A DNA stretch of 64,000 nt from Micropterus salmoides. Lineage: Eukaryota; Chordata; Actinopteri; Centrarchiformes; Centrarchidae. Shown one piece after another: positions 26,101-37,209 of the stretch; position 1 is the first letter of the stretch, and every line of letters begins with the position of its first letter. The translations under genes were made by a program, and so were the position numbers. The stretch covers positions 434,001-498,000 of the forward strand of contig NW_024044459.1 in the NCBI RefSeq assembly GCF_014851395.1. Direction: 5' to 3'. The notes under the pieces are model-generated. The model did no database searches and was not told where the DNA came from. It saw only the letters and a list, made by a program, of their open reading frames with translations.

Positions 26101-26166
26101 CTTCAATACTTCAGGGTCTTCTTTGTAATAAGCTTCATCAATGATTACTGTGATATCTGTGATAAA
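20314..26166 (-). CDS. dtx3l: dtx3l-like RING/Deltex E3 ubiquitin ligase, three 3' coding exons
   Basis: DTX3L is an E3 ligase that partners PARP9 in interferon and DNA-damage responses. Exons: 26166-25192 (325 codons, acceptor CTTCTTGCAG, donor GTAAG), 20712-20495 (218 bp) and 20383-20314 (to TGA); phases agree across both introns, giving about 420 residues. Exon one has KH/RRM-like repeats (DVSGVVMAYIEQKCAKELNK), then a C3HC4 RING (CPICMEP, RCKHSFCRKC, PVCPTC) and the start of the Deltex C-terminal domain (LPGYERYGTITIHYYIPSGI). Exon two has EGHPNPGQPYEG, RTAYLPDSSEG and WNDIHHKTS; the last exon ends YGYPDLDYLSRVRDELKVKG-IE. The missing N-terminal exon or exons should lie right of 26166, but none was recognised. 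A fish paralogue is possible. The coding frame is clean. Confidence 0.85.
20995..21232 (+). repeat. L2-like LINE 3' tail
   Basis: Contains GAGCCATGGTTCTGCTCGAG, GGAAGTTTTTCCTTGCCTC, GAAAAGCGCTGTGAGATAAC and a terminal ATTTGGCGCTATATAAATAA followed by TTGAAATTGAAA. The same sequence, reverse-complemented, is the 3' UTR of the L2-like copies at 33525 and 50970. It lies inside the dtx3l-like intron. Confidence 0.75.
21321..23943. repeat. 2.6-kb GATA/GACA satellite with AGCTAG punctuation
   Basis: Runs of GATA and GACA tetramers are broken every 16-40 bases by GAGCTAGA, giving variable composite units such as AGAGCTAGATAGATAGACAG. One purer GACA stretch lies near 23050-23100. It sits within the 4.5-kb intron of the dtx3l-like gene. 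The composition is like vertebrate Bkm-type GATA/GACA repeats, and each AGATAG is a potential GATA-factor site. Confidence 0.9.
23944..25191. other. Rest of dtx3l-like large intron
   Basis: Unique-looking AT-rich intron with no recognised exon or repeat boundary. Open frames at 23995-24177 and 24224-24445 show no family features. Confidence 0.4.
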
Positions 26167-27814
26167 CTGCAAGAAGAAATGACAGCTGAAGGTTAGCAAT
26201 CAGCGATGATGCAGCAGTGACAGCGCATAGGCATATTATGCCTGCGCTGAAGAACTCAGCAGCAAAACAGACATTAATGTCTGTCCGAGCTGGAAAACAA
26301 GAAAAACTGACCAGAGGAAAAGCAAAATGAGGAGACAAGTGAAATGCCATAAACTTGGGCCAACGTCCATCGCCGATGGCTGACAGACATCACAACGTTG
26401 AGCCGGTGTTCTGTCGATTTATGCTACCTATCCAGATGTGCTACTTAGCGGTTCTGCGCATGCGTATGACTCACAAGTGCGGTCTGTTTCCACGGCCATA
26501 AATCTGTGCAACCTTGCTGTTGTGCATGCCGTCATCAACATCAAAACAAAAAATCATTATTAGTCTATCAGAATACGCTACCCTGATATCTTAAATAAAG
26601 ATGGCATAATATAGTACAGTATATAATATAGTATTTCAACATGCTCCCCATCTCCTTACAGTACACAGGGAGTGAGCAGTGGTGCAATATAAAATGATTC
26701 TGTGGTGGGAGCATTATTTGATTTGACGCTGCCCCTGAAATGATGTTACAATATAATCAAAAAACAGAAGATGTCATAATACTGTGAGAGTTAACTTTAT
26801 GGGATTGGAAAAGTGCACACATAAGGTGGCATTTTTCGACAAGGCAGCATATATCGTCAGAACACCGGCATCATGATTGTAAACCCCGCCCCCCCATCAA
26901 AACAAATCTCCAGCCTGTGAGAGCAGCCTTTACTGAACACGAACATTCTTATTATTGTTTTGTTGCACTCGGAGTTCTCTCTTCCCACTATGACACACAC
27001 ACCTCAGGTCTCTCTCCCCTGTCTGCTCCATTTCTCCGTCAGCAGTATGTTTTATAAAGTCGCCTAAAAGACTGAGAACTTGTCTTTTTTCCGTACATTT
27101 CCACCTGCGATCTGTTATCCCGGCAGCAGGTGAGCGCCGCAGCCCAGCAAACAACTGAAACCAACATCTGCTTTACCTGCTCCGTGCTACAATATCCACC
27201 TGACTTGTAACGTACGTTTAAAGTCTACCATTTTTTTTACGGAGTGAAGTCTGTGCGAGACCACATGCACAGAAGAGAACGTGTAAAAAGGAAGTTCCAA
27301 ATGTAACATGACCCACAATTTGACAGAAAGTAATCTGCAAACGTGCTAAAACTGTTTTTGTGTAGAAGTCACTCTGTATTTTTGTGGATATGACAATACA
27401 CATTTGCAGATAGTGAAATATTTGTGGATTGTTTTCTGTGGGTTACAAATATTAACGTCCAATTAAATCTTCCTTCTTCTCCCCGTCTGGAATCCAAGCT
27501 GTAAAATGTGGACTGTTTGTTTTCTGTGCCTGAATCAAATAACGTTAGAGAGATCAACTGCCGCAATGTGCTCCGTGTTTTTGAGAAAAACAAACACACC
27601 GACAGTAAAATCTGTTGATACTAGCTAACCCTAACCCTAACCCTAAGTAGTTTGATTTGGAAGTCTATGGAACCTACCTCCATACTGCAGAGCTCTATCT
27701 GGGAGCCAGTAACACCAAGTTTCGTTTCGCTTCAGGTTCAGCTTCAGGTTGGGTCTTTCAGCGAACCCGACGGTGACCAACAAGTACATCACTTCCGCCC
27801 CGTGACGTCACCCT
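26167..27814. other. dtx3l-like 5' flank, N-terminal exons not found
   Basis: The upstream exon or exons and promoter of the dtx3l-like gene should begin here or further right. Minus-strand frames at 27154-26930 and 27599-27369 lack DTX3L-like features. A short telomere-like run lies at 27625-27646. Nothing else can be assigned. Confidence 0.4.
27625..27646. repeat. Short interstitial telomere-like repeat
   Basis: CTAACCCTAACCCTAACCC followed by TAA, about three and a half TAACCC units in otherwise unique sequence. Confidence 0.85.
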
Positions 27815-28150
27815 TTGTCTTCTTCTTCTTCTTTATTGAATGATGTTGGCGGTTAGCACACAGCGGGTTGGTGCATTACCGCCACCAGCTGGTGTGGAGC
27901 GTGGATCACAACGACTGGTAATTAGTTTAAAACAGAACAAAGAAAAACAGCCTCACATCTTCTCAATCATATTGATTACTCTAAGATAATGCTAAATAAT
28001 CCCATAGCACTTACCTCTTGAGTTCTTTATAGAAGATTATCTATAAATCAAGTGTATTCTTTCCATTCTAAGGTTTGGGATCATTTCCCTCTTGTTCCCC
28101 TCATACTTCTGACAGTGTACCATGATGTGCCGGACTGTCTCTTGTAGTTT
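27815..28150 (-). pseudogene. Nimb/I-like LINE 3' end fragment
   Basis: On the minus strand a remnant reads TVRHIMVHCQKYEGNKREMI, the cysteine-histidine tail seen after the RNase H domain of fish I/Nimb LINEs. It continues into a 3' end rich in AAGAAGAAGAAGA (27817-27835 on the plus strand reads CTTCTTCTTCTT). It is the downstream half of the same LINE whose RNase H lies at 29150-29450; the two are split by the insertion at 28151-29110. Confidence 0.55.
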
Positions 28151-29110
28151 TTTCGAAAAACAAAAAGGGAAAATACATATTAATGAACATTTTCACAAAT
28201 GTAAATATGCCAGATTGTTGCCTTAGGCTAATTTCCATCTGCAGACCCCCTGACAGGTTGATGTTACACACAAATTAATAAATACATACAAATACACTAT
28301 ACACAGGCTATATACAGAGAAACAAGGACAAAAACAGTGATCACATCATGTCAGAACAGACAGTAACAACAAGAGTGGAAAACAAAGGACATATAAAAAT
28401 AGCAAAGCATCGACTATATTACACAAGCCACAATTTTGCACATGCCCTGTCTAACCTGATATTGCACTGACCCATTTTACACTGAAATCCCTTATCCCTT
28501 TTTAATAATGCACTAACTCTGTTTTATGTCTGATATATAATAATTAACTAAACATGATCACATGTTTGTGTGTCCCTCAGCCACACTTTTAAACGACTCC
28601 TAAAGGTAGGAAGACTTGTGCTTCCCCTCACTGACAGTGGAATACTATTCCAGAAGCTCACTCCCTGATATGACAGAACGTTCTGTGAAAAGGCAGTTCG
28701 CCTAAACGCCAAGTCACAATCACCTCTCATAGTGGCTCTGGTCACTCGAGTCCCGGCAACACTGCTAGACTTTTGTTTAATAAAATCACTCAGTGGTGGA
28801 GGCGCCAAACCATGTATGACCTTATAGATTAGACAGGCTGATTTAAATAATTTGAAATTAGCAAAATTTAAAAACTTGTATTTATCTAAAATTTGACAAT
28901 GGTGATATGACGAAGGTTTCTTGTCTAATATTTTCAATGCTCTTTTGTAGCATACTTCGATTGGCCCAATAGCAGCATGACTCGTATAGGACCAACTTGT
29001 GATACAGTACTCAATATGAGCCAGTATCAGAGTGCAGGAATGTAATCGCTGCTGTATCCGTTAATGATGTACGAATCTGTCTAAAGTTCCGTATATTAAC
29101 ATTTACAGTT
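28151..29110 (-). pseudogene. LINE C-terminal fragment inserted in another LINE
   Basis: The open stretch 28937-28548 encodes KILDKKPSSYHHC, FKLFKSACLIYKVIHGLAPP, RGDCDLAFRRTAFSQNVLS and FWNSIPLSVRGS, the C-terminal region after the reverse transcriptase of jockey/L2-type fish LINEs. A degraded frame extends upstream to about 29100 (LHSDTG, YCITSWS-like). The reverse transcriptase core is missing, so it is 5'-truncated. It separates the RNase H and tail of the surrounding Nimb-like LINE. Confidence 0.65.
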
Positions 29111-29450
29111 TTCACTGAGGGACACCTTGTGTATAGTGAAGACTATTCTTTATTACCTGTTTACCTACTGTGAATAAAGTGCTGTTTAATCCAGTGTCTT
29201 GATAGAATTGTCTCTTCTCTCCTGTTCCTGCACATCTCTTTTCTCCCACTCTCTTCTGATTTTTGTAAAACCACCGCCCCTTTCCTCTCTTCCTACCATA
29301 ACTTTTGCCACCTTTTCCTTCTCTCTGTTTAATAACGCTCTTGATTTCTGTCTTACTGACTGCCACATCGATGTATTTATCTGCCATTTTGTTTCCTTTG
29401 ATGCCAATATGTGCTGGGACCCACAAAAATATGACTGCAATGCCCATCAT
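29111..29450 (-). pseudogene. Nimb/I-like LINE RNase H fragment
   Basis: The product has FLWVPAHIGIKGNKMADKYI, the C-terminal part of the LINE RNase H fold with its conserved W-V-P-A-H-x-G and N-x-x-AD residues. It is followed by RFYQDTGLNSTLF, a degraded form of the HTGLN block after that domain. RNase H removes RNA from hybrids during reverse transcription. The frame runs into inserted DNA at about 29110 and ends at 29112, so it is a fragment. Confidence 0.65.
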
Positions 29451-29624
29451 TACATTCAGCCAACACTTTTATCAAAAGCAATGTACAATTGCTGTACACG
29501 CCAGAGGTCATACACCTCTGGACCAATGAGAAGTTAAGTGTCTTACTCAGGGACATAATGTGGGATTGAACCCAGGTCTCTCACACCAAAGGCAGGCATC
29601 TTATCCATTGCACCATCATCACCC
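29449..29624 (-). repeat. tRNA-derived SINE, copy 1
   Basis: The minus strand begins GGTGATGATGGTGCAATGGA with GGTTCAATCCCACA as B box, and its body contains CTGAGTAAGACACTTAAC and ends near GCTGAATGTA. Related copies lie at 61141-61327 and 63386-63592. Confidence 0.75.
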
Positions 29625-30339
29625 CTTTTTGTTTGCTCTATTTCTGACTGGACCTGCAACAACGGATGCAATTGTGACAAACTACTTTTGAATGGTTCAC
29701 TTCTGATGATTGTTACAGTTGAAATTAAATGCATTATTTTTTGTTTGATATTGACAGCTGTTTGGGGGACTTTTTTTTTTTTACTTTACTGTACTGATGT
29801 CTACTTTATCTGCTTTATCACTGTAAAGTTTAAATAAATCAAGTGCAAAATAGAAATAAATGTGTGTATACAGGCTACTACACGATAAAATGTTGTATTA
29901 ATTGGCAAATTTGAAAAGTTTAATTGCATCCCTTATTGCAGGTCCAGTCACTCCCTCATTCTGAGATCGCCTCCTAAAAGCTAAAAGCTGCTCCCTGAAC
30001 TCTGAATGATCCTTATTTTAACTATTGGACAACACATTCTCAAAATATCCACAGTGTATCTGTGAATAATGTGCATTTGTTGGTTTTTCTTGGATTTGTT
30101 GTGGGTCAGACTGCTTAAAGAAATTGAAAATGGAAGGAAATGTTTCTGTTGTTTTATTGTGCATTTTCTGTCTCTTCATGTATGGGGGGGTTAGGGTTAC
30201 AGCTGTATGGTCTTTGCTGCCGTGCTGCAGCTCAGTTTCAGGGTCTTGGCAGTCTTCTTACAGCCTCGGCCATCTTTATGTAGAGCAACAATTTTTTTTC
30301 AGATTCTCAAAGTTCTTTGCCATGAGGTGCCATGTTGAT
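29625..30339. other. Non-coding, nothing recognised
   Basis: AT-rich DNA without clear repeats or gene features. A small frame at 30124-30486 matches no family and overlaps the start of the Tc1-like remnant. Confidence 0.4.
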
Positions 30340-32722
30340 CTTCCAGTGACCAGTATGAGGGAGTGTGAGAGCGAGAACACCAAATTTAACACACCTGCTC
30401 CCCATTCACACCTGAGACCTTGTAACTCACATGACTCCGGGGAGGGAAAATGGCTAATTGGGCCCCATTTGGACATTTTCACTTAGAGGTGTCCTCACTT
30501 TTGTTGCCAACGGTTTAGACATTAATGGCTAATACAAGCTGCATGCTCACTACTTTACACTGTTATACAAGCTGTACCCTCACTACTTTACACTGTTATA
30601 CAAGCTGTACGCTCACTACTTTACACTGTTATACAAGCTGCACGCTCGCTACTTTACACTGTTATACAAGCTGTACCCTCACTACTATACACTGTTATAC
30701 AAGCTGTACGCTCACTACTTTACACTGTTATACAAGCTGTACGCTCACTACTTTACACAGTTATACAAGCTGCACGCTCACTACTTTACACTGTTATACA
30801 AGCTGTACGCTCACTTCTTTACACTGTTATACAAGCTGTACGCTCACTACTTTACACTGTTATACAAGCTGCACGCTCACTACTTTACACTGTTATACAA
30901 GCTGCACGCTCACTACTTTACACTGTTATACAAGCTGTACGCTCACTACTTTACACTGTTATACAAGCTGTACGCTCACTACTTTACACTGTTATACAAG
31001 CTGTATGCTCACTGTACACTCACTACTTTACACTGTTATACAAGCTGTACACTCACTACTTTACACTGTTATACAAGCTGTACACTCACTACTTTACACT
31101 GTTATACAAGCTGTACGCTCACTACTTTACACTGTTATACAAGCTGTACGCTCACTACTTTACACTGTTATATAAGCTGTACGCTCACTACTTTACACTG
31201 TTATACAAGCTGTATGATCACTGTACACTCACTACTTTACACTGTTATACAAGCTGTACGCTCACTACTTTACACTGTTATACAAGCTGTACACTCACTA
31301 CTTTACACAGTTATACAAGCTGTACCCGCACAACTTTACACTGTTATACAAGCTGTACCCGCACTATTTTACACTGTTATACAAGCTGTACGCTCACTAC
31401 TTTACACTGTTATACAAGCTGTACGCTCACTACTTTACACGGTTATACAAGCTGCACGCTCACTACTTTACACTGTTATACAAGCTGCACGCTCACTACT
31501 TTACACTGTTATACAAGCTGTACGCTCACTACTTTACACTGTTATACAAGCTGTATGCTCACTGTACACTCACTACTTTACACTATTATACAAGCTGTAC
31601 ACTCACTACTTTACACTGTTATACAAGCTGTACACTCACTACTTTACACTGTTATACAAGCTGTACCCGCACTACTTTACACTGTTATACAAGCTGTACC
31701 CTCACTACTTTACACTGTTATACAAGCTGCACGCTCACTACTTTACACTGTTATACAAGCTGTACGCTCACTACTTTAAACTGTTATACAAGCTGTACGC
31801 TCACTACTTTAAACTGTTATACAAGCTGTACGCTCACTACTTTACACTGTTATACAAGCTGCACCCTCACTACTTTACACTGTTATACAAGCTGTACGCT
31901 CACTACTTTACACTGTTATACAAGCTGTAAGCTCACTACTTTACACTGTTATACAAGCTGTACGCTCACTACTTTAAACTGTTATACAAGCTGTACGCTC
32001 ACTACTTTACACTGTTATACAAGCTGTATGCTCACTGTACACTCACTACTTTACACTGTTATACAACCTGTACACTCACTACTTTACACTGTTATACAAG
32101 CTGTACACTCACTACTTTACGCTGTTATACAAGCTGTACCCGCACTACTTTACGCTGTTATACAAGCTGTACACTCACTACTTTACATTGTTATACAAGC
32201 TGTACCCTCACTACTTTACACTGTTATACAAGCTGTACGCTCACTACTTTACACTGTTATACAAGCTGTACCTGCACTACTTTACACTGTTATACAAGCT
32301 GTACCCTCACTACTTTACACAGTTATACAAGCTGCACGCTCACTACTTTACACTGTTATACAAGCTGCACGCTCACTACTTTACACTGTTATACAAGCTG
32401 TACGCTCACTACTTTAAACTGTTATACAAGCTGTACGCTCACTACTTTAAACTGTTATACAAGCTGTACGCTCACTACTTTACACTGTTATACAAGCTGC
32501 ACCCTCACTACTTTACACTGTTATACAAGCTGTACGCTCACTACTTTAAACTGTTATACAAGCTGTATGCTCACTACTTTACACTGTTATACAAGCTGCA
32601 CCCTCACTACTTTACACTGTTATACAAGCTGTACGCTCACTACTTTACATTGGAGCAGTGTCACATGAAAAGAAATATTTACAAAAATGTGAGGGGTGTA
32701 CTCACTTTTGTGAGATACTGTA
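30340..32722 (+). mobile_element. Tc1-like transposon end containing a large minisatellite
   Basis: The right end reads GAGGGGTGTACTCACTTTTG then TGAGATACTGTA (ends 32722), a fish Tc1-type terminus. Sequence left of the minisatellite (CACACCTGCTCCCCATTCAC, GGTGTCCTCACTTTTGTTGCC) belongs to the same class of element. No transposase remains. The left boundary is approximate. Confidence 0.55.
30528..32655. repeat. 33-bp minisatellite, about 64 copies
   Basis: The unit is TGTACRCTCACTACTTTACA plus CTGTTATACAAGC (33 bp). Variants include CCCGCAC, TTTAAACTG and TTTACACAG. A 12-bp longer form (TGTATGCTCACTGTACACTC) recurs near 31001, 31211, 31551 and 32021, showing higher-order duplication of multi-unit blocks. 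Because 33 is a multiple of 3, every frame stays open for long stretches; the 'SCTLTTLHCYT' and 'AVHSLLYTVIQ' reading frames are artefacts of this. Confidence 0.92.
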
Positions 32723-32789
32723 CATCCTTTGAAGTTTCACTGAGTTGGTTTGTCATTATATTACAGATCCCATTCATTCATCATCCCCA

Positions 32790-33530
32790 AAACTAACCAA
32801 TGAAGGATAAAGTCAAGGGTATCTGGACTTGGTTGAAGATACTGGAAGACATTTTGTCCCTCATCCAAAGGACTTCTTCACTTCTGACTGACTGGCAGGG
32901 AAACTCAGCGATTTAACCTCGTTTGCCAGGATTGTCGATACCGCTGGTTCGTTACTGTTCCTTGTTGCTGTGACGACAGTCGTTACAGTCGTTAAGACTA
33001 CCTGTGGCCAAGACTGAACAACCATTGTTGGTATCTTCACCTGAGGCCAATAGGTTACGTTTGTTGAGTTTCCTGGGAAGTGATGAAAGGACAGCATTGT
33101 AAGTGGGGGATAAGTGGTGGCGTAGACCCCCTCCCCTGTTCAATGACGGCTTCTCAACCCTGGTGTAGATGCTTCCTTGACACCTTTCAAACCATCCATC
33201 TTCTCTGTCTAAAATGTGCACCTGGTGGTCCTCAAACGAGTGTCCTCTGTCCTTCAGATGTAAGTAGACTGCAGAGTCTTGACCTGAGGAGTTGGCCCTT
33301 CTGTGTTGAGCCATGCGTTTGTGTAGTGGTTGTTTAGTCTCCCCAATATACAGGTCTGTGCATTCCTCACTGCATTGGACCGCATACACTAGATTGCTTT
33401 TCTTGTGTTTGGGTGTGCGGTCTTTGGGGTGTACCAGCATCTGTCTTAGTGTGTTCTTGAAAATCCTCCTGAGTTTCTCTGATACTCCAGACAAGTATGG
33501 AATCACAATGTTGTCCATACGTATCAGAGA
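32790..33530 (-). pseudogene. Penelope-like element, GIY-YIG endonuclease end
   Basis: The open frame 33518-32952 begins VIPYLSGVSEKLRRIF, has LVYAVQCSEECTDLYIGETK (a GIY-YIG-type nuclease with the YIG arm intact), then HKRMAQHRRANSSGQDSAVY and NRGGGLRHHLSPTYNAVLSS. These features are those of the C-terminal nuclease of Penelope-like retroelements, which nicks target DNA. The reverse transcriptase is missing because the copy is 5'-truncated. The tail (SEVKKSFG) extends in a second frame to about 32860 and the 3' end to about 32790. A few frame breaks mean it is inactive. Confidence 0.85.
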
Positions 33531-33736
33531 AACACAACAACAGTTATCTCACAGCGCTTTACATAAATGAGCAGATCTAGACGTGGTGTGGTGTTATTTA
33601 CAGAAGCCCAACAGTTCCCACCAAGAGTAGCACTAGGCGACAGAGGCAAGGAAAAACTTCCTTTTAAGAGGCAGAAACCTCAAGCAGAACCATGGCTCAG
33701 GGTGGGCGGCCATCTGCCTCGACCGGTTGGGGGTGA

Positions 33737-33737
<1 letters not shown>

Positions 33738-33778
<41 letters not shown>

Positions 33779-33794
33779 GAGAGAGGGGAGGGAG
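33738..33794. repeat. (GA)n microsatellite
   Basis: GAGAGA-type run with two GGGA interruptions, inside the L2-like 3' UTR. Confidence 0.9.
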
Positions 33795-34206
33795 GCAGCC
33801 TACACAATATCCACACAGAGGTACAGACAGTAAAGGTAATGTTGCTATAGACTAAATGAAAATGGTACAGATATTTATAGTAGTGTTAATGATAACAATC
33901 GTAATGTTAATGATTATAATAACAATAATAACAATAGGACTAGTAACAATAGTCGTTGCAGCAGAGGGTGTCGAGCAGGAACACGGGAGCAGCAGGTGAC
34001 CCGCAACCACAGATCCAGACTCCACAGCTCCAGAGCCAGAAACACCTGCAGGAAGTGATAGGAGGAGAGAGGAGAGAGACGAGAAAGCACAAGACTACCG
34101 GAAAGGGGAGAAGTTGTATTAGTAACATGCAATAATGGGATGAGGTTGCATACAGAGGGAGAGAAAGTAGAAGAGAGAGATGGTTCAGGACTCACCTGAG
34201 CCAGCC

Positions 34207-36198
34207 CTAACTATAAGCTTTATCAAAGAGGAAAGTCTTAAGCCTACTCTTAAATGTGGAGATGGTGTCTGCCTCCTGAACCCAAACTGGAACCTGGTTC
34301 CACAGGAGAGGAGCTTGAACCACAAGTAACCCTGCATTCTGGGAGCGCAGTGCTCTGGTGGGGTAGTAAGGTACTATGAGCTCTTTAAGATAAGATGGTG
34401 CCTGACCATTAAGAGCTTTGTAGGTAAGAAGAATGATTTTAAATTCTATTCTGGATTTTACTGGAAGCCAATGCAGAGAAGCTAAAACAGGAGAAATATG
34501 ATCTCTTTTCCTGGTTCCTGTCAGAACACGTGCTGCAGCATTCTGGATCAGCCGAAGAGTCTTAACGGACTTTTTCAAGCAGCCTGATAATAAGGAATTG
34601 CAGTAATCCAGCCTAGAAGTAACAAATGCATGGACTAGTTTTTCTGCATTATTTTTAAACAGGATGTCCCTCATTTTCGCAATATTACGTAGGTGAAAAA
34701 AGGCGGTCCTTGAAATTAGCTTAATGTGAGACTTAAACGACATGTCCTGATCAAAGATAACTCCAAGATTCCTCACAGTGGTGCTGGAGGCCAGGGCGAT
34801 GCCATCATGGGAAACTATATCTTTAGATAATGCGTCACGGAGGTGCTTAGGCCCCAATAACTTCAGTTTTACATTAGAAAATTACAGGTCATCCAGGTTT
34901 TAACACCCTGAAGACACATTTGAAGTTTAGGTAACTGATTAGTTTCATTTGGCTTGATCGATAGATATAACTGAGTATCATCTGCATAACAATGAAAGGA
35001 GTGTTTCCTGATAATATTGCCTAAAGGAAGCATATATAAAGTGAACAGGATTGGTCCGAGGACAGATCCTTGAGGAACTCAATGACTAACTTTGGCGTGC
35101 ATGGGGGACTCATCGTTAACATGTACAAACTGAAATCAATCTGATAAATAGGACTTAAACCAGCTTAGAGCGGTTCCTTTAATGGCAATGAAATATTCCA
35201 GTCTCTGCAATAGGATCTGATGGTCAATGGTATTAAATGCAGGACTAAGATCCAATAAAACCAGTACAGAGACAAGTCCTTTGTCTGATGCAATGAGGAG
35301 GTCATTAGTAATTTTCACCCGTCCTGTCTCTGTGCTATGATGAGCTCTAAATCCTGACTGAAAATCCTCAAATAAACTATTGCTATGTAGAAAGTCACAC
35401 AGCTGTTTAGCAACTGCTTTCTCCAGAACCTTAGAGAGAAATGGAAGGTTAGATATAGGTCTATAGTTGGCTAAAACATCCAGATCAAGTTTGGGCTTTT
35501 TCAGAAGAGGTTTAATTACAGCTACTTTAAAGTACTGTGGTACATAGCCTGTTGATAGAGAAAGATTGATCATATCTAGTATAGAAGTGCTGACTAAGGG
35601 TAAAACACCTTTAAGCAACCTAGTCGGGATGGGGTCTAAGAGGGAGGTTGATGGTTTAGATGAAGAAATTATTGAAGTTAGTTGGTAAAGATTGAGGGAA
35701 GCAAAACAGTCTAAACATGTATCTGGTTCTACAGCTGTTTCTAAGGTTCCTGAGTTTAGAGATAAGTTGGTGCCAGTTGAGGGCAGGTCTTGGTGAATTT
35801 TGTTTCTAATAGTTAGAATTTTATCATTAAAGAAGCTCAAGAAGTCGTAACTACTGAGAGCTATGGGAATACTTGGCTCAATAGAGCTGTGACTCTCTGT
35901 CAGCCTGGCTACAGTGCTGAAAAGAAACCTGGGGTTGTTCCTATTTTCCTCTATTAATGACGAGTCAATTAGCATAGGAGTCCTCCGTTACTTTGTGACT
36001 TGATAATGAATTTAGAGCTGATGGAATCACATCCTTAAATTTAGCTACAGCACTATCAGACAGACATCTTGTATAGAATTTTTTGCCCAATGAAGTGTAG
36101 TTCAGCAATACAAACTCAAAAGTTATCAAACAGTGGTCGGATAAAGAGGGATTCTGTAGGAACACCATTAAATGTTCAATTTCAATACCATATACCAA
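34207..36198 (-). pseudogene. L2-like reverse transcriptase, copy A
   Basis: The endonuclease tail (36198-35965) continues with a frame change into 35975-35136, with KVAVIKPLLKKP, LANYRPISNLPFLSKVLEKA, GFRAHHSTET and LDLSPAFNTIDHQ (one position differs from the usual aspartate-rich palm box). A disrupted stretch, 35135-34858, carries the catalytic HCYADDTQLY box at about 34985. The C-terminus, 34857-34207, has VTSRLDYCNSLLSGC, AARVLTGTRKRDHISPVL, LKELIVPYYPTRALRSQ and a WNQVPVWVQEADTISTFKSR end. The frames are separated by stops, so no active enzyme is made. These features fit the L2 clade. Confidence 0.85.
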
Positions 36199-36429
36199 AC
36201 AAGGTCGAGGGTGTGGTTAAAACAGTGAGTCGGGTCATGAACACTGAGAGAACCCAATGGAATCTAACAGAGAGATAAACGCAGTACTAAAGCTGTCATT
36301 CTCAACATCCACATGAATATTAAAATCCCCTACAATAATAACTACTAAAGTTGACAAAAACTCAAACTCGGATAAGGACTCTCAGTGCTCAGTGTATCTT
36401 CCACAAAGGTTAAGAGTCTCTTATCTTCT

Positions 36430-36980
36430 GTTATATTTGTTCTTGTTTGAAGGCATCAACTAATTTATTAATTTTGTTTCGTTGTTTTGTTTTGGCAAAT
36501 TCTAACTTTATCAACCTTAAAATTGTTTCTCCAAATGTTAGAGGCATATGAAATATCACTAAAAGGATGATGTTTTTTTGTTCTGTAGATGTTCTAATGC
36601 AGAAATTTAGGAAAAATGTCAGTGGGGAGACCAGATGTATCTAAGCCATGCCTCCAATCACTCAGCAGGAGTTGCTATTTTCTTATATAAATGTATAGGA
36701 GGGGTGGTAGACTCTCACTTATTTAAAGAGGGTAGATGGATCATCTATGGACATAAAAATATTGCTTTAGCAAAAAAACATGTTTGTACTTCTCGCAACA
36801 GAATTAGAGATAAAAGATTAAGAAGAAATATCAAAAGGCTGATCTTATTATTGGAAATGGATAGATTGTATTGTGTAAAAAAAATTGAGACTTAGGCCAG
36901 ATAAGAAAGCTTGAACTTTGACTAACATTTTAATTCTCAATAGAAATAGACACCAATTAGCGTAAAAAAGTTTCACTGGA
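36430..36980 (+). pseudogene. Degraded Tx1/L1-like endonuclease fragment
   Basis: Stop-ridden plus-strand text reads VSPNVRGI at about 36510 and ITQQELLFSY-like at 36660, in the order of the N-terminal AP-endonuclease of a Tx1/L1-type LINE (compare 14060-14300). The homology is a weak eye call and no catalytic set is complete. Confidence 0.4.
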
Positions 36981-37168
36981 GAGGGCCAGAGATCGATGCA
37001 AAATTGAGTCGGACTCTGTTATTCACTATAACTGGGTGTCTCTCTTCTCTCTGTTTTCCAATCTTTCAGCATTTGTGGAATAAGCTGGTGTCTTTTGTGC
37101 TGTGTGCTATTTCTTACTGTGCTCCCTCACTCTGCTGTGCCCTCCTCTAACAACAGCACACATATTTG

Positions 37169-37209
37169 CTCACACACACACATGCACACGCACACACACA
37201 CACACACAG
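37169..37209. repeat. (CA)n microsatellite
   Basis: Interrupted CACACA run. Confidence 0.9.

Larger units (their letters stand above)
33525..36420 (-). mobile_element. L2-like LINE, copy A, 5'-truncated
   Basis: From right to left: end of AP endonuclease (GDFNIHVDVEND at about 36330, SLSDHCLITFEF), reverse transcriptase, C-terminal region, then a 3' UTR of about 670 bp that begins around 34200. The UTR contains a (GA)n tract and the shared TCTGCCTC / GCTCAGGGTGGG block. The 3' end adjoins the Penelope remnant. Same family as the copies at 20995, 50960, 55400 and 58020. Confidence 0.85.

Noticed and set aside
26930..27154. Possible first exon of the dtx3l-like gene on the minus strand
   Set aside because: The product has no DTX3L-like features, and no splice donor fits the phase-0 acceptor at 26166.
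30525..32796. Long open frames of 129-238 codons that look like repetitive membrane proteins
   Set aside because: They are translations of the 33-bp minisatellite; the unit is 11 codons, so all frames stay open, and they match no family.
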